Shown here in pieces: positions 46,891 to 58,768 of a stretch of DNA of 64,000 bases; the first letter of the stretch is position 1, and the number at the start of each line of letters is the position of its first letter. Both the position numbers and the translations under genes were made by a program. The stretch lies in assembly GCA_945910005.1 (NCBI GenBank), contig OX246744.1, positions 7,588,953-7,652,952 of the forward strand, given 5' to 3'. The DNA is from Isoperla grammatica. Its lineage: Eukaryota > Arthropoda > Insecta > Plecoptera > Perlodidae. The notes beneath the pieces were generated by a model. The model was given only the letters and a program-made list of their open reading frames with translations, had not been told where the DNA came from and did not search any database.

Positions 46891-49487
46891 ACCCCAAGAA
46901 ATAATTATTTAATATATATATATATAGCTAGCAGATAATGTAACGTACTATCTAATCTATTCGCATAACTAACTGCAGGAGTTGCATGAAAGCAGAGAAA
47001 CTACTACTACTCACTTGTGATTGGCTTCGGGGGAGAAGGGGGAGGAGTCTCAATACACTACGAGACAGAGAAGCTGGATAGGAAGCGAGACGTAAAATAC
47101 GACACCCACCCGGGAAATTTGAAACTTGGAAACGTTTTCGTGGATGAATGAAAACGGACAAACGGCTTAGGTTATATCAGTAGGGTTACGTATTTTTAGC
47201 GTGAATTATTTGAAATATGGCATTTTGTAGCATTTTCAGAAATATGTGTTCATAACGTACATATCGGTCAAAATTTCATTTCTCGTCATTTTGTTTGGAC
47301 AAGTTTATAAAACTTTCTAATTTTTTTAAATTTTCCTTACAAAGTCCAAATTTTGCTATTTTAGGGACGATTCGCGTTATTGTTCATTCCAGCTTCAAAT
47401 TGACAAACATTTAAAATTTTAGAATTTATGATAGTTTTTTACCATTTATCAAATATAAAAATGATAAAATGGTTATAAACTTGCCAAAATACCGACAAAT
47501 ACGCATGAAGACAGATGTAATTTAATTTCCATATATTTATAGATAAAACTAAATTTACGTATGTATGTGGGATATTATGTAGGGCTAGGGCAGCTATGTG
47601 ATTGGTGTATATTTGCGGTGGTAAAAAAGGCAGAAAAAAAACTAAAAGCGAGACGTAATTTCTGAATACACCCGACTTACAGAATGCTAGGTGTCTGCTC
47701 GGTGTAATAGGGCGAATTGACATCCACACTCCCTAGTAGGTTGAGGTCGAGGGAATCCGAAACAGTGGTCGAGGAGACTGCACCCCTAGTCAAACCGAAC
47801 AACCCCTCACTTTAAATGAGGGCACTTTTTTTTGGCAAATTCGTTTTCTTTTTTTTTTTTTTTTTTTTAGAATCTTGAGAATGGCTAGCTTGCAATATTG
47901 AACCACCCAAAAGTAACGGTATTGTCTTCAGAATGCCTCAAGATATTGAAAAAGTGATTGATAACTCGGATTTGGTTTTGAATTACCTATCTAAAAAATG
48001 AATTTAAAAAGTTAAAAATATTGTTCCTTTTAGGATTGTTATTTATTTAATTAATTTATTTATTAGAGAAATAACAGTCGCAATTATTACAATATTTGGA
48101 AGTTTAAAAATAAATTATCAAGCTGATACAAAAAACCAATTACTTTTCAATATCGTGAATAGATATCAATGAAATACCGCTAAATTGGTGTAGTTAAATA
48201 TTACGAGCTACCGTTACCACTACAGGTTATAATATATAATTTATATTTTATTAAATAACTGTGGTTTACAGTAGACGATGGAACCAGTATTCACCACATA
48301 AAATGAAGAAAGAAACATGTTATTTCATGCAAAGAGTAGCTAAGAGAAATAAATAAAGAAGGCTGGTAGAATCCTTGAACAGGGTTCAAAACCACAACTA
48401 TGTCACGAAACACCACTAAAATACACCACAACACATTCTAGAAACAAACAATACAAGGATTATCAAAGAATAACAAAACTATATTATCAAATCTATTTCC
48501 ATTATAACAAAAACTTTACAATTGGTTACGAATATGAGTAGTATGGGATCCCAAAACCAATATGTTTTACTAGGAGATAGCTAAAGGGTGGCCAAAATTA
48601 ATCAATGGGCTTCTCAGGTCAAAGCTGAAGTAGGTTGCAACACCTGTCCTGAAAGGTCCAGCCTTGTAATTCATTCCATGTTAAATATTGTCGTTAGTCA
48701 ACTGTCTAACTGTCAAACGACAATATGTTTGTTTTGTATCTATAACAAAGGTATTCTCTGTCAAAAACCTTGTAAAACATTACTACAATGGATGATTTAT
48801 ATTTAAAAGTATTAAATATTAACGACTTGAATGTTTGAATGGAGAAAACGAGTTGCAAAGATCGAGTTGGACCTTTCAGTACTGCTAGCGCTGTGAGCGG
48901 CAGAAAGTCGCGCCTGAGACGCCCATTCAGCGTTAATTTATCAACTACAACCGTAAAGCTCCGGTATAGTTTGTGTGGAGTATTTTTTCTCACCCATCAT
49001 GATATACTCATATATTATCTCCAGGAATCCTTTCGTAAAACTAAAACACGGAATTAGTCTTTAACGAAAGTAGTAGTAGTTACAGTCTGAAAAGAAAACA
49101 AAGAAATCGATAGGGGAAACATCTAAAAAATCATAAACTAGAACACAATGACAAAGAGAAGTATATTCAAAATTATTTTATGTAGATAGAATGTAGTCTA
49201 TTGTGTTGAAATAGTTATTGAAAAATCTTTTGAGTTAGATTTTTACGAAGATTGAAGGTCATAATCTCACTTTTATGATGAAGAATGCATCTACGCGATT
49301 GGGCTTTTCAGTTCCGATTTCTCCCACACTCACAGCGCCGACTTACTACTTTACAGACTGCATATGGGTGTTGAGCAAGCTAGCTAGGGTGGCGCTGTCT
49401 AGAGTGGCGTGATAAGCTCTAACTAAGGGTCCTTGATAGTTACGTTAAGGTGCATTTTTCACTGTTGTGTACATTGTTGTCATTGAA
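46891..49487. other. Intron, nothing recognised
   Basis: Contains a short TA repeat near 46914 and a T run at ~47851-47868. ORFs here lack splice context and domain character. Confidence 0.4.
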
Positions 49488-49791
49488 GATCTAGGGGGCC
49501 ATTATTAGCTCTATCTAAGGGTTCTAGATCAATAGACCATTTTAAAAACTATCTAGGACCCTTTGTATGATTATCATCACGGTCCTCTAAATCTTATGTT
49601 CGACAATGCACATTAATTAAAAATATAAAATCAAGGTTAGTAGATGATGATCTTGTATGCATCAATGAACCTTGACATAACATTTGAACTGATTTTTAAT
49701 TGTTGTGTATTGTTGTTCTTGAAGATTTAGAAGACCCGGATGATACTCATACAACAGGTTCTAGATAGTTTTTGAAAAAGGTCTATTGATG
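49488..49791. mobile_element. Foldback element (GATCAATAGACC ends)
   Basis: ATCAATAGACCATTTTAAAA with ACTATCTAGGACCCTTTG (49528 on) pairs with the inverted ACAGGTTCTAGATAGTTTTT and AAAGGTCTATTGAT ending near 49790. Arms are ~85 bp. Related scraps (GATTTAGAGGGCCGTGATTA, AAAAAGGTCTGTTG) lie at ~61205-61420 and ~60545-60590. Confidence 0.6.
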
Positions 49792-50323
49792 TAGTTGTAG
49801 CAGCCAGCGTGGGATGGCGCTAGTGGTTTATATCGATACTATAGTTACCACTGTTATCGACAAAACAAGTACATAGATAAACCATGGATAAACCAAAGAG
49901 CTTAAAAGTGTTCGTTATCAATTAGGCAACACTGTTTCAAACCACTTAGCCGTGAACAAAACTAGCGCACTTACAAACGAGCGGTAGTTGCTCAAACTAC
50001 TTCAATTTATGTAGAGGTTAGAATGGGGTTTCCAATTTGCATTAATTTTAACAGACCTTACTTTCATATTTATGAACTATTCGAGAAAATCAAACAACCC
50101 CCTACCACCCCTCTCTCCCTAAATCATCAAAAACATTAATGATGTTTGCATTGTACTCTGGAGGTGGTTTTGGCTGGCTTAGAAAACCCATTAGTGGGAA
50201 AGAATATTAACAATGTAAGGATCATGAGTAATAAGTCCTACCAAAGATTACACATAATCTTTGGTCCTACCTCAAAACTCTGCACAACAATGAAAACTGA
50301 CAACTCAAACCCTAATGTCTCTT

Positions 50324-50513
50324 AGGCTAGGTTCACACGCTCGCGTTTTTCCAACGCGTTGACGCGCAGATAACTTAATTTCTAAGTTTCAACGTAGCCA
50401 ACGCAACGTAAACGCGGATCATATGACGTGTTGAAAGTAAAATACTTTTTAAGTTATCTGCGAGAACGCAGTGGGCGGCGTTGGAAAACGCATTGATGCC
50501 AACTTAGCTTTAG
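50324..50513. mobile_element. MITE with CTAGGTTCACACGCTCGCG-type ends
   Basis: GCGTTTTTCCAACGC at the left and GCGTTGGAAAACGC at the right are inverted repeats. AGATAACTTAA / TTAAGTTATCT form an inner pair. 190 bp, GC-rich ends, noncoding. Confidence 0.6.
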
Positions 50514-50537
50514 GCACTATACAGTCTGTATCCTTAA

Positions 50538-50897
50538 AAGCGAAGGATACCTCTACGTCAAAAACCGCATAACATTTTCATTTTTTAATTATATCTCAAG
50601 ATTGAAACACAAAATCGAAAATCTGAGTTATTATAGCGCTGTGGTTTGGTAAGCCCTACAAGTTGAATTATAAATGTATTTAACATTGTAATCAGTATGA
50701 CTGTGATTTTTATTTCATTAAATTACAAAGGAAATAAGTATCCCGATCATACTGATTATAATGTTAGATACATCATTCAGCCTCTAGGGCTTATCAAACC
50801 ACAGCGCTATGATTACTCAGATTGTCGATCTTTTGTTTCAATCTTGAGATAAAAAAATAATTTTCAACGGTTTTTGACGTAAATGTATCCTGCATTC
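50538..50897. mobile_element. TTAA foldback MITE, copy 2
   Basis: AAGCGAAGGATACCTCTACG and the inner TAGCGCTGTGGTTTGGTAAG match copy 1 (13542-13900) and return inverted on the right. TTAA flanks both ends (50534-50537, 50898-50901). 360 bp, noncoding. Confidence 0.8.
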
Positions 50898-50901
50898 TTA
50901 A

Positions 50902-53900
50902 GTATATTACATAATAACCTGTATGAGTATTTTTAAATGTAATTAATTAAATTAATTACAATTATTATTAATATTAAAAGTACAGAAGAAGTGTGTCTGT
51001 ATAATGCTTAAGAAAGAAAAGGGGTTGTATGTCATTGGTAAGTAGATGTGCTGCAGAATTTTTGGGATAAGACCAAAAACGGTTATTTGACACGTTCTTT
51101 ATATTGAGAATATCTCTTTGCATCAATACATTCTATTAAGGGTCACAGAAAAAAGCAATCTAATATGTCCATACATACAAAACAAACAAAACAACAATGG
51201 ATGCATGGTTTTAATAAAGTATTGTTATTAATAATATAATATTAATACACTTAATTTAATGTACAAACTCACAAACCGCAATCTTAACGTTTGCACAGCA
51301 GCGAAAGGTTTAGGCACACACTACAAAAAGGTGCAGGAAACATGAATGTTGTGCTTTAACATGCAACCATTAATTACACATGTTTGAAATTGTAGCGGAA
51401 AAGATAAAAATATTGTAGAAAACATTTAAAGTTATCTCAATAATATATGTGCAAACAATGTGTGTTAGTGATCACAGATATCTATTATGCATATCGTTAT
51501 TTTTAAGATTATCTTTGATATCAGTTTACTATCGTTTTTAAAATTGATTTTATATGAAATCAATGGTATGACTGTTTTTGTTTTTTAAATGCAAGTAGGT
51601 GCAATACTTTTAATTACGTTGGTAAAATGAAATGTTTTTGAATTATTTTAAATGCATTTTGGGGAGTGCAATTCGAGAACAAACACCTAAAAACGAAGAC
51701 ATGACCAAACCACAAACAAAAAACACAAAGACAAGCACGAACAACAAAAATAGACGCACACAAAATTTCGACATTAAGTTGACCTGCATTTTATGGTCAT
51801 ACGATACTTATTTAAAAAGTGAAATTTCTTAAACTTCTTCTTAAACTTCTTTCCTTAAGATTTAAAGACAAGTAACGATTCTTTGTGACTTTTGGAAAGA
51901 TCAATAAATGAAATTGTGTACTTGTTTATGCATTTACTTCCAATGGTACTAACTTTTGTGGGGACATTCGTTTCTGATTGATATTTTGACCATCAGGTTG
52001 GTCTGATTCCAGATTCGTAATATTTAGTTCCTTATTAAACGCACTCCTACATTTGTTGACTTTATTGTTTTTATAGAAATAGACAAATTGAATCATTTTT
52101 TACATACTTGAATAAAAGTTTGAAAAATTAAATTATTAATTTGGACTGTTAATTTGGTTTTTGAAATGTATACATTAGAAGCATATTATAATATGTGAGG
52201 GTAAATATTAATTAAATATATACGTATAATTAAAAGTAGATAAAGCATCTATATTCAAAGTACACCTGAGGCAACAAATATGCTTTGTCAAATTAAACTT
52301 TATCAGTTGATAAACGATTGATTTTATATAATACGTTTATATACTATGAAAGCACAGATAACGGATTATTCTAGTGTGATGCAACGGTGGTGTTTTGAAA
52401 TTTGTGCATCTGTTGAGCACGATAGTGAAAAATAAATCAATTACAAACTCTTTTTGGTTCCAAAGAAGTTTGGTGTCAGACCAGGCACATTGAACATATA
52501 TTGCATGATTTTAAAACGTTTGGAAAAATTCAAGAAATCAGTACTTTATGAAAGAATAAATTGTTGCAAATAAGTAAGAGAAATATGGTTATTTTTTTAA
52601 ATGAAACTGATAAATACTCAACTTAAAAATTCCATTTATACACACTTCTAATGGAAATTTGTGAGATATTTAACTATAGTAACTTAGATCAACAATTTGA
52701 AAAGTGCTGGATTTATTTCTTGTTATACATGTATAATTTTGTTTTAACGTTACCGAGCATTAGCTTACATATATCATCCAAAAAATACGTAAGATGTCAC
52801 TACAGTATTAATTTATTGAGCGTTAAATACAAATGTTAATTGTAACTTGTTAATCAAACTAAAAATAATTTAATCCAACCTACAAACAAGTCTATTAAAT
52901 GAAATTTTAGTTTTTACAAGATAGTGGTTCTACCACGCAAAATGTTCTTCCTAACAAAGTTTATGTCTAGCTTAACGTACGTCAAACTTAACGTAAGAAA
53001 CACGCATCATTTAAGAGTATTGAGTGATGTGTGAAGAGTGAATTGTGAATTGTGTATAATATTGTGTGAATGTGAACAATGAAATCAAAACATGTATATC
53101 CTAACACTATCTTTCTCCATCTATTGAATCATCAAAACAGATTCCTGTAATACTGGACCAATAAAAAATATTTTAAAAATTCCATAACAGTTGGAAGAAA
53201 ATTCTTTGTACTTGTGCTCTTTCGAAATTTTCGTGTACCGGTACTGTTAATTTTAAACTAATTTTAACCACCAACCTAGCTAATAATATTCTTAATCTCA
53301 TACTAACTTTTTAACTAAACCAAGACCGAAGTGATAAAATAATATTCCTATGATGTATCAACAATTCTGTATATTTGAGTAAATTCTATAGCGCGTATCC
53401 ATTGTTAAATTGTTTCAACATTCCTAAAACTCTTAAATCAACTCAACACAAAACACACACGTACAAACACAAAATAACACAAATAATCCCCTTTGACATA
53501 AAACACAAACAAGTGTTCGGTGGTTGAATTGAATCTATCCTAAATGTGTGACAACAGACAAGTGGTTCATTTGTGACTAGCACGGATACAGAATCTCACT
53601 TTATTTAAGTGTCACTTTGTGGATACTTAATTAGTATTACCACGCAAACTTAAATTTTCACAAATTAAATTATAGACGCTGAAATAAAGGCAGTGCCTCT
53701 TTATGAAGCATCTTCTATTATAATTTAAGTAAGTTTATATATTAGCTTGGAAAATATCTATAAAGTGATCGATACTTTGTTAAAGTGGAGACTTTGCATC
53801 TAGCCCTCACATTACTAACTTAAAACATACAACACTTAGAGACAACACGTTTTGTGTTCTTCTTATTCTTTAAGGAAGAACTGCCACAAAATACTAAATT

Positions 53901-54226
53901 ATCGAAGCAGTGCAAAACTTTCGATATCGATTTCGATATAATCGAAAATTGACTAGTTCACCGTGGAATTTTAATATTTTAAACTAGAATTTCATGTTAG
54001 TTATATGTACGACACCAATTGTGTTGAAAGTGAAATTTTTATTCGTTTTTAGGTTTTCACACGTAAGAGTAGCCAAAACACAACATGAAAGGAACGTTAA
54101 AAATCAAGACAAACAAAAAATTGTGTTCGAAGTCGAAATCATCACCGTAATATATCGATGTACGATATCGAAATTTTCGCCAATTTTATGTTAAACTGTG
54201 TAACTTGTACCTTCTCGTTATCTAGT
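50902..54226. other. Intron, nothing recognised
   Basis: AT-rich single-copy-looking DNA. No exon with paired splice sites, RNA gene or element ends recognised. Confidence 0.4.
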
Positions 54227-54303
54227 GAAGCAAGGTCCGTAAATCCCCTGGCGGAGGTTCGGTAAACGAGCCCCCGTCAGGGGATTTACGGACCTTGCTA
54301 GTG
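54227..54303. repeat. 22-bp-arm perfect hairpin with TAGTG flanks
   Basis: AGCAAGGTCCGTAAATCCCC-TG (54229-54250) is exactly inverted at 54278-54299, with a 27-nt GC-rich centre. TAGTG lies on both sides, a possible 5-bp target duplication. It is ~140 bp downstream of the first cytoplasmic-tail exon's donor. It could be a tiny MITE or, by size, a miRNA-like hairpin. Confidence 0.7.
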
Positions 54304-54441
54304 GAGGAGAATCAACCACAGCCTTCTTGAACATCGGTTCAATCCGCGGATGAACCCATCGACAAGGCTGTGAATTAAACTAAACCATCAAAGTGACATT
54401 TAAAACTGAAGCAATGTAAGAGACAGTGTTGGATGCTTTAC

Positions 54442-54565
54442 CTGCGGGCAGGATGTGCTGGAACCGTGCTGCTGTACGGGACAGGCCACGCCCCCGTTCA
54501 CACAGGTAACTGTTCCAGGTACCTTCAACTGTTCTTTGTAGTCCGGCTGATAAGGGAGCAGCATT
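54442..54565 (-). CDS. Cytoplasmic tail exon 1 of the FN3 protein
   Basis: Acceptor GAATGTTTCAG and donor GCAG|GTAAAG bound 124 bp (1 base + 41 codons, ending in phase 0). The split codon AG + A gives Arg, continuing RWGKIR directly into MLLPYQPDYKEQL. That basic, Tyr-containing juxtamembrane segment is typical of a cytoplasmic anchor. The rest is VPGTVTCVNGG and a Cys/Ser/Gln-rich stretch ending SSTSCPQ. No known signalling motif was recognised. The intron before it (54566-56573) contains a 5'-truncated LINE fragment and a SINE-like copy with a nested Harbinger-type MITE. The donor is acceptable but weaker than the others (GTAAAG). Confidence 0.75.
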
Positions 54566-55440
54566 CTGAAACATTCACATCCTTACGATTAGAAGAGTAC
54601 ATGACAAAAAATATACTTAAAATAATAACAAAAATAATAAAACGAATAATAATAATTAATAAAAATAATAAAATAAAGTTACCCTAAACTTAAAGTATCT
54701 AGAAACACGCCGACAGGTAAAGTGCTGATATGTTTAGTTTGACATAGTTTGAAGTTCCATAGTTTTGTAACCACTGCCCAGCATAACAAATATGACTGCA
54801 TTTAAATAATATGAATACATTTGATATGATTTTGCCATTGCCAGGTTGTCACGGGCGTTTGGGTGGTCACATAGCTATGGAGGGGAGCAGCAGAGGAGGT
54901 TTAAACCATGGTTAAACCATGGTTTAACCATGAACGCAGTTAATAAGTCTATGGTCAAACTAAGAAAATCTCAAGTTCTAGAAGGCATCACAATTTTTGT
55001 ATGTTATGTTTGATGAAACCATGGTTACCAATCCGAAATTAATAAAGTTTGGTGAAAGCTTTTGTTTTTGATCTAATTCTTAACAAAATTTAACTTTGTA
55101 ATTTCCATAATATCGGTTGAATGTACAGTATTCAACATAACAAGTGACTATAACCTTATTTTCCCTTTTTGATTTAGTACACACTTCTATTGATGCCTAT
55201 GTACGGAGGTTGGGGTTTGTGCTCATGTATGCGTTCAAAAACACATACACATACCCTGTTCATTGTGGTCATAATCAGAATGTACCCGTGAACAATATTG
55301 TTAGCTGTGGTGTGTTTTACATACGAGTACACTTGATAACAATACCTCTTCAATCTCAATGGGGGAGCGGAACAACGACCAAACGGATTAACAGCCAAAC
55401 GGAATAGAAGCCAAATTTAGTAAAACCGAACATGAAATGG

Positions 55441-55728
55441 CGATCTTTGATTGGTTATCGCTCACTCGTCGATGGTGTTCGGAGCCTACAGGGTTGGTTT
55501 AGGCCCGGTATTATAACGCCCGGCAAAACGTTTAGCACTGGGCTAACTTGTTTTTTTCTATGAAACCACGCCTAGGATTGGTGGTTGCCATGGAGAAAAC
55601 AAGTTAGCGGTGGGCTAAATATTTAGCCGGGCGTTATAATACCGGGCCTTAGTCGTTTTAAATTTAAGTCCCCCACTGAAAATCAGTTTCGTTACCGAGT
55701 GGGTAGACTCTAAATGTGAATTTATTTA
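55441..55728 (+). repeat. SINE-like retroposon S1, copy G, split by a MITE
   Basis: CGATCTTTGATTGGTTATCG to GGGTTGGTTTA is followed, after the 147-bp MITE at 55502-55648, by TTAGTCG and AGTCCCCCACTGAAAATCAG to GAATTTATTT. Removing the MITE and one TTA restores the family sequence. Confidence 0.8.
55502..55648. mobile_element. Harbinger-type MITE, copy 2, nested in S1
   Basis: Begins GGCCCGGTATTATAACGCCC and ends with the exact inverse. It is flanked by TTA on both sides (55499-55501, 55649-55651). The TWA target and GGCCC termini fit PIF/Harbinger. The host repeat proves the insertion and its target duplication directly. Confidence 0.9.
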
Positions 55729-55943
55729 AACAATCTCTATACCACAACAAGTTCCAACCTGGGTTACCGCCCACACCCCCCGTCCCCGAATTCAGGCATT
55801 GTCCTTATAGCGGATAAGAGTTCAAAGTTGATGTGATTTGCAACCTCGAATCCCATGCATCCTCTCGCACCCTCACAGATACACTCACTTCCAGTCTCCA
55901 TAGCATGCAATCCACCATACACGCTCAAACACACTTGCTGTTA

Positions 55944-56352
55944 TACATGTAGGTAGGTGTTTAAAAAAGCCTTGAAAGTTGTCATGTTTACACTGGTAAT
56001 ATCAAGTTCACAAGAAGCAACTGTTCTATTAAATGTGTCTTGCATCCTGTTAACACATGAATGTTTGAACAAGTTTAAACGACTTTTGTTAGGCCTGAAA
56101 ATTACATGATTGCGTGTATTCTTTTGCGCAACAAGAAAGTTAATGTAAGCAAGAAGAGAACTGGCGTCAACCACACAGTGAATAACTTTAAAAAGAAAAA
56201 TCATGTCACTGTAAGATCTCCTGTTTTGTAATGTCATAATATTTTGCTCCTGGCACAGTGACTCATAGTCAGCCCTGTGATAGACCACATTCATCTTGGA
56301 ACATTGGAACTTGATAAAACGCTGTTGCACCCTCTCAACAGCACTTATCTTA
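55944..56352 (-). pseudogene. 5'-truncated LINE, RT C-terminal fragment
   Basis: The minus strand reads AVERVQQRFIKF, LQNRRSYSDMIFLFKVIHC, SSLLAYINFL and TFKAFLNTYLHV, then a stop. The order RVQQRF - L-x-x-RR-x-x-x-D-x-x-x-L-x-K - TFKAxL is the conserved end of CR1/L2/Jockey-type LINE reverse transcriptases. Only the last ~135 residues are present, as in typical 5'-truncated insertions. The 5' break lies just beside the triplicated splice-donor block of the transmembrane exon. Confidence 0.7.
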
Positions 56353-56379
56353 GTTAACTCATATGGATTCCAATGGGTG

Positions 56380-56560
56380 AGGGGAGGGGGTCAGCTCTCA
56401 CCTGATTTTACCCCAGCGGTTGAAGAACAGCGCTATCGCCCCCACCGCAAGGGGCTCAGTCAGGGGAGGGGGAGGGGGGGGTCAGTTCTCACCTGATTTT
56501 ACCCCAGCGGTTGAAGAAGAGCGCTATCGCCCCCACCCCACGGGAGGGGTTGAGGGAGGG
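56380..56560. repeat. Two extra copies of the TM exon end and its donor
   Basis: The block TCTCACCT-ATTTTACCCCAG followed by CGGTTGAAGAA-AGCGCTATCG occurs at the true donor (56568 on) and again with donors at 56396-56401 and 56487-56492, spaced 81 and 91 bp. Each copy holds the last ~45 bp of the exon (coding AIALFFNRWGKI) plus GTGAGA on the minus strand, without an acceptor. Copies differ from the original by few bases (TTAG to TCAG), so the expansion is recent. Confidence 0.85.
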
Positions 56561-56573
56561 GGTCAGTTCTCAC

Positions 56574-56781
56574 CTAATTTTACCCCAGCGGTTGAAGAAC
56601 AGCGCTATCGCCCCCACCCACACTATCAGCACGAGTATCACGATGCCGACCTCCACGCCTCTCACTTGAGCGAACTGTTGCGTCGGATCGTGGGGGTCTG
56701 GAGGTTCACTGTCGTCGTCCTCCTCACTGGAGGGCAGACTGGTGGCCGCCATGCTCTGCTGGGGGGAGCTCCGAGGGGGCT
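56574..56781 (-). CDS. Transmembrane exon of the FN3 protein
   Basis: Acceptor TGCTGTTTGCAG and donor TTAG|GTGAGA bound 208 bp, read as 2 + 68 codons + 2 bases. The exon encodes a Ser/Pro linker with PPRSSPQQ, an acidic run SSEEDDDSEPPDP, then the hydrophobic helix VGIVILVLIVWVGAIALFF followed by NRWGKIR. The basic residues after the helix fit the positive-inside rule and place the C-terminus in the cytosol. The phase 1 junction with the FN3 exon makes Glu (G + AG). The last ~45 bp of the exon together with its donor occur twice more just downstream in the intron (see the repeat at 56380-56560). A read-through of the donor meets TGA at once, so correct splicing is needed for the tail. Confidence 0.85.
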
Positions 56782-56965
56782 CTGCAAACAGCATCATACA
56801 TGCAACACATTTCAACACCTCGTCTATTATTATTACTGAGACCAGTGAACTTTGAATGTTGTGTAGCATTTATTTTCAAAAAATTAGGATGCATTTAGCG
56901 TTCATAAATGAAAGGGTAAAGACGTTAATTTTAATAAAAATGTTCGTTCGTTATGCTTTTTGTTT

Positions 56966-57230
56966 TAAGGTTGGTTTTCACGCTTATTTAAGGTTTAAGA
57001 TTTGTTTTATTTTCCTAACTGTTTTACTAATGATCGCTACCATTGGTCAGATTTATAAAACGTCGCCTCTCATTGGCTGGGCTAAGAGTTTTAAGTATTA
57101 GCGCTAACGTTGCTATGGTTTACTTAAATCTTAAACCTAAGGAAAGTGTGTAAACGCCATAATGCTTTTGGCTTAATTTGATTTTCTTAAACCTTAAATT
57201 TTAAATAAGTGTGTAAACCAACCTTTACTG
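56966..57230. mobile_element. MITE family B, copy 2
   Basis: AAGGTTGGTTTTCACGCTTA on the left and TAAGTGTGTAAACCAACCTT on the right are inverted repeats. The interior shares TTTCCTAAC and ATTTATAAAACGTCGCC with the copy at 18365-18517. It lies in the intron between the FN3 and transmembrane exons. Confidence 0.7.
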
Positions 57231-58516
57231 GCAACGATTTTTTCAATGTGTTGATGCAACATACATTTTACAATGAAATAAACACATTTGAAAAGCATAA
57301 ATATTTATAGAACAAAGTAGCATTGATAAGAAAGAGTTCTAAATTCTCTAGGCGATTAAATATTTTGGTTTTACTTTATGACAATTTTAGAGCATTTTAA
57401 AGTTATGTTAACAGACAGAAATCGGGAGCCTAATGGTAGTTGGACATATAACACTATAGTATAGGCAAATTAAGGTTCGAGACGGAAATAATTATTAGAA
57501 AGGGGATTTCTTTTGCAATTGGTTCCTTGGGGCCCCCTTAACTTTTCCAGAAAAATCCCCAAAAATCCAACGTGGGCAACACCCTTAATGTTGGAGAAAA
57601 TCGCCGCCATCTTGCAGTTTTCAAAAAAATTCCATAAGTTAGGAATAAATAGTCCTATAGAGGTGCTTTTGGTGTCAAAATTTTTCGTTTTCAATGAAGA
57701 ACTCATGTTAGCAGGGAAAAAATGAAAATTGTCAGTTTATTTACGTTTAATGACCAAATAGTACATATACACGTTAAAAAGCGTAAGAAAAAATGTGTCA
57801 TGTTTTCCCTTTTAAATATAGGATTTGTCTAGATATTTAACTCGTTTTAAGATGAAAAAGACACTTGCGTCAGCGAATGTACATTCTAAAATGTAAAAAA
57901 AAATTGTTACACCCGACTTCGTTTTACCAAATTCTTTACATGAGGTCAACTTGCTACGAAACAAATTATTCTTTTCCATTAATAATAATATTAACAGAGA
58001 CGTGTTTACACTTTTTAGAAAACGTAAAAATAAAAACGAAATATATATATTAAAAAAGCAATGACATTTGACCTTTTATATAAACAAGGTAAATAGCAAA
58101 ATAACATCGCCCACGGCTGATGAAAATGATTTCTTTCACCGAGTGTTTTCTTTTTTAAATTACTTCTCACAACGAAATTTGATTTGTTCTTGCTTGTTAT
58201 GTAAGGAGCCTTAGGGGATCTAAGATATCTGACCTCGCGACAAGAAGTAGAAGGTAAATCACAAAATAGGAATCCTCTCTTTTAACATGAGAGTAAAGTT
58301 CAATCTCTTTATCGATCTTGACTGAGACAATCAACGTATAGAGTTACGTCAACTCGAGAGAGGGGTGTCGTATTTCTCTCATCTACGACTTATTGTGTCA
58401 ATGCTGCTGGAACGTGGAAACGAGGAAGGTGTTTGTTTTCTACTAAATCCACGCTCAATGTAGGTGCAGCGAATCTTATTGAAGGGAATTTCGCAAGATT
58501 GAAGATTAAATTAATT
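57231..58516. other. Intron, nothing recognised
   Basis: AT-rich with no exon, element ends or tandem repeat recognised. Confidence 0.4.
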
Positions 58517-58768
58517 ATTTTGTGTTACATCAGAAGTTTCTCCGTACAAGAGGCAAGAACAAATTGTTTATTGGCGTTGAAAAACATCAACAACACATCA
58601 ACATTTTGTGTTACATCAGAAGTTTCTCCGTACAAGAGGCAAGAACAAATTGTTTATTGGCGTTGAAAAACATCAACAACACATCAACATTTTGTGTTAC
58701 ATCAGAAGTTTCTCCGTACAAGAGGCAAGAACAAATTGTTTATTGGCGTTGAAAAACATCAACAAGGT
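58517..58768. repeat. 86-bp tandem repeat, ~2.9 copies
   Basis: Units beginning ATTTTGTGTTACATCAGAAG start at 58517, 58603 and 58689 and are virtually identical. The copy number and purity mark a recent local duplication inside the intron. ORFs through it are repeat artefacts. Confidence 0.9.

Noticed and set aside
46952..47161. Minus-strand ORF with PRKRFQVSNFPGGCRILRLA
   Set aside because: No acceptor or donor in phase, and no domain; GC-rich patch only.
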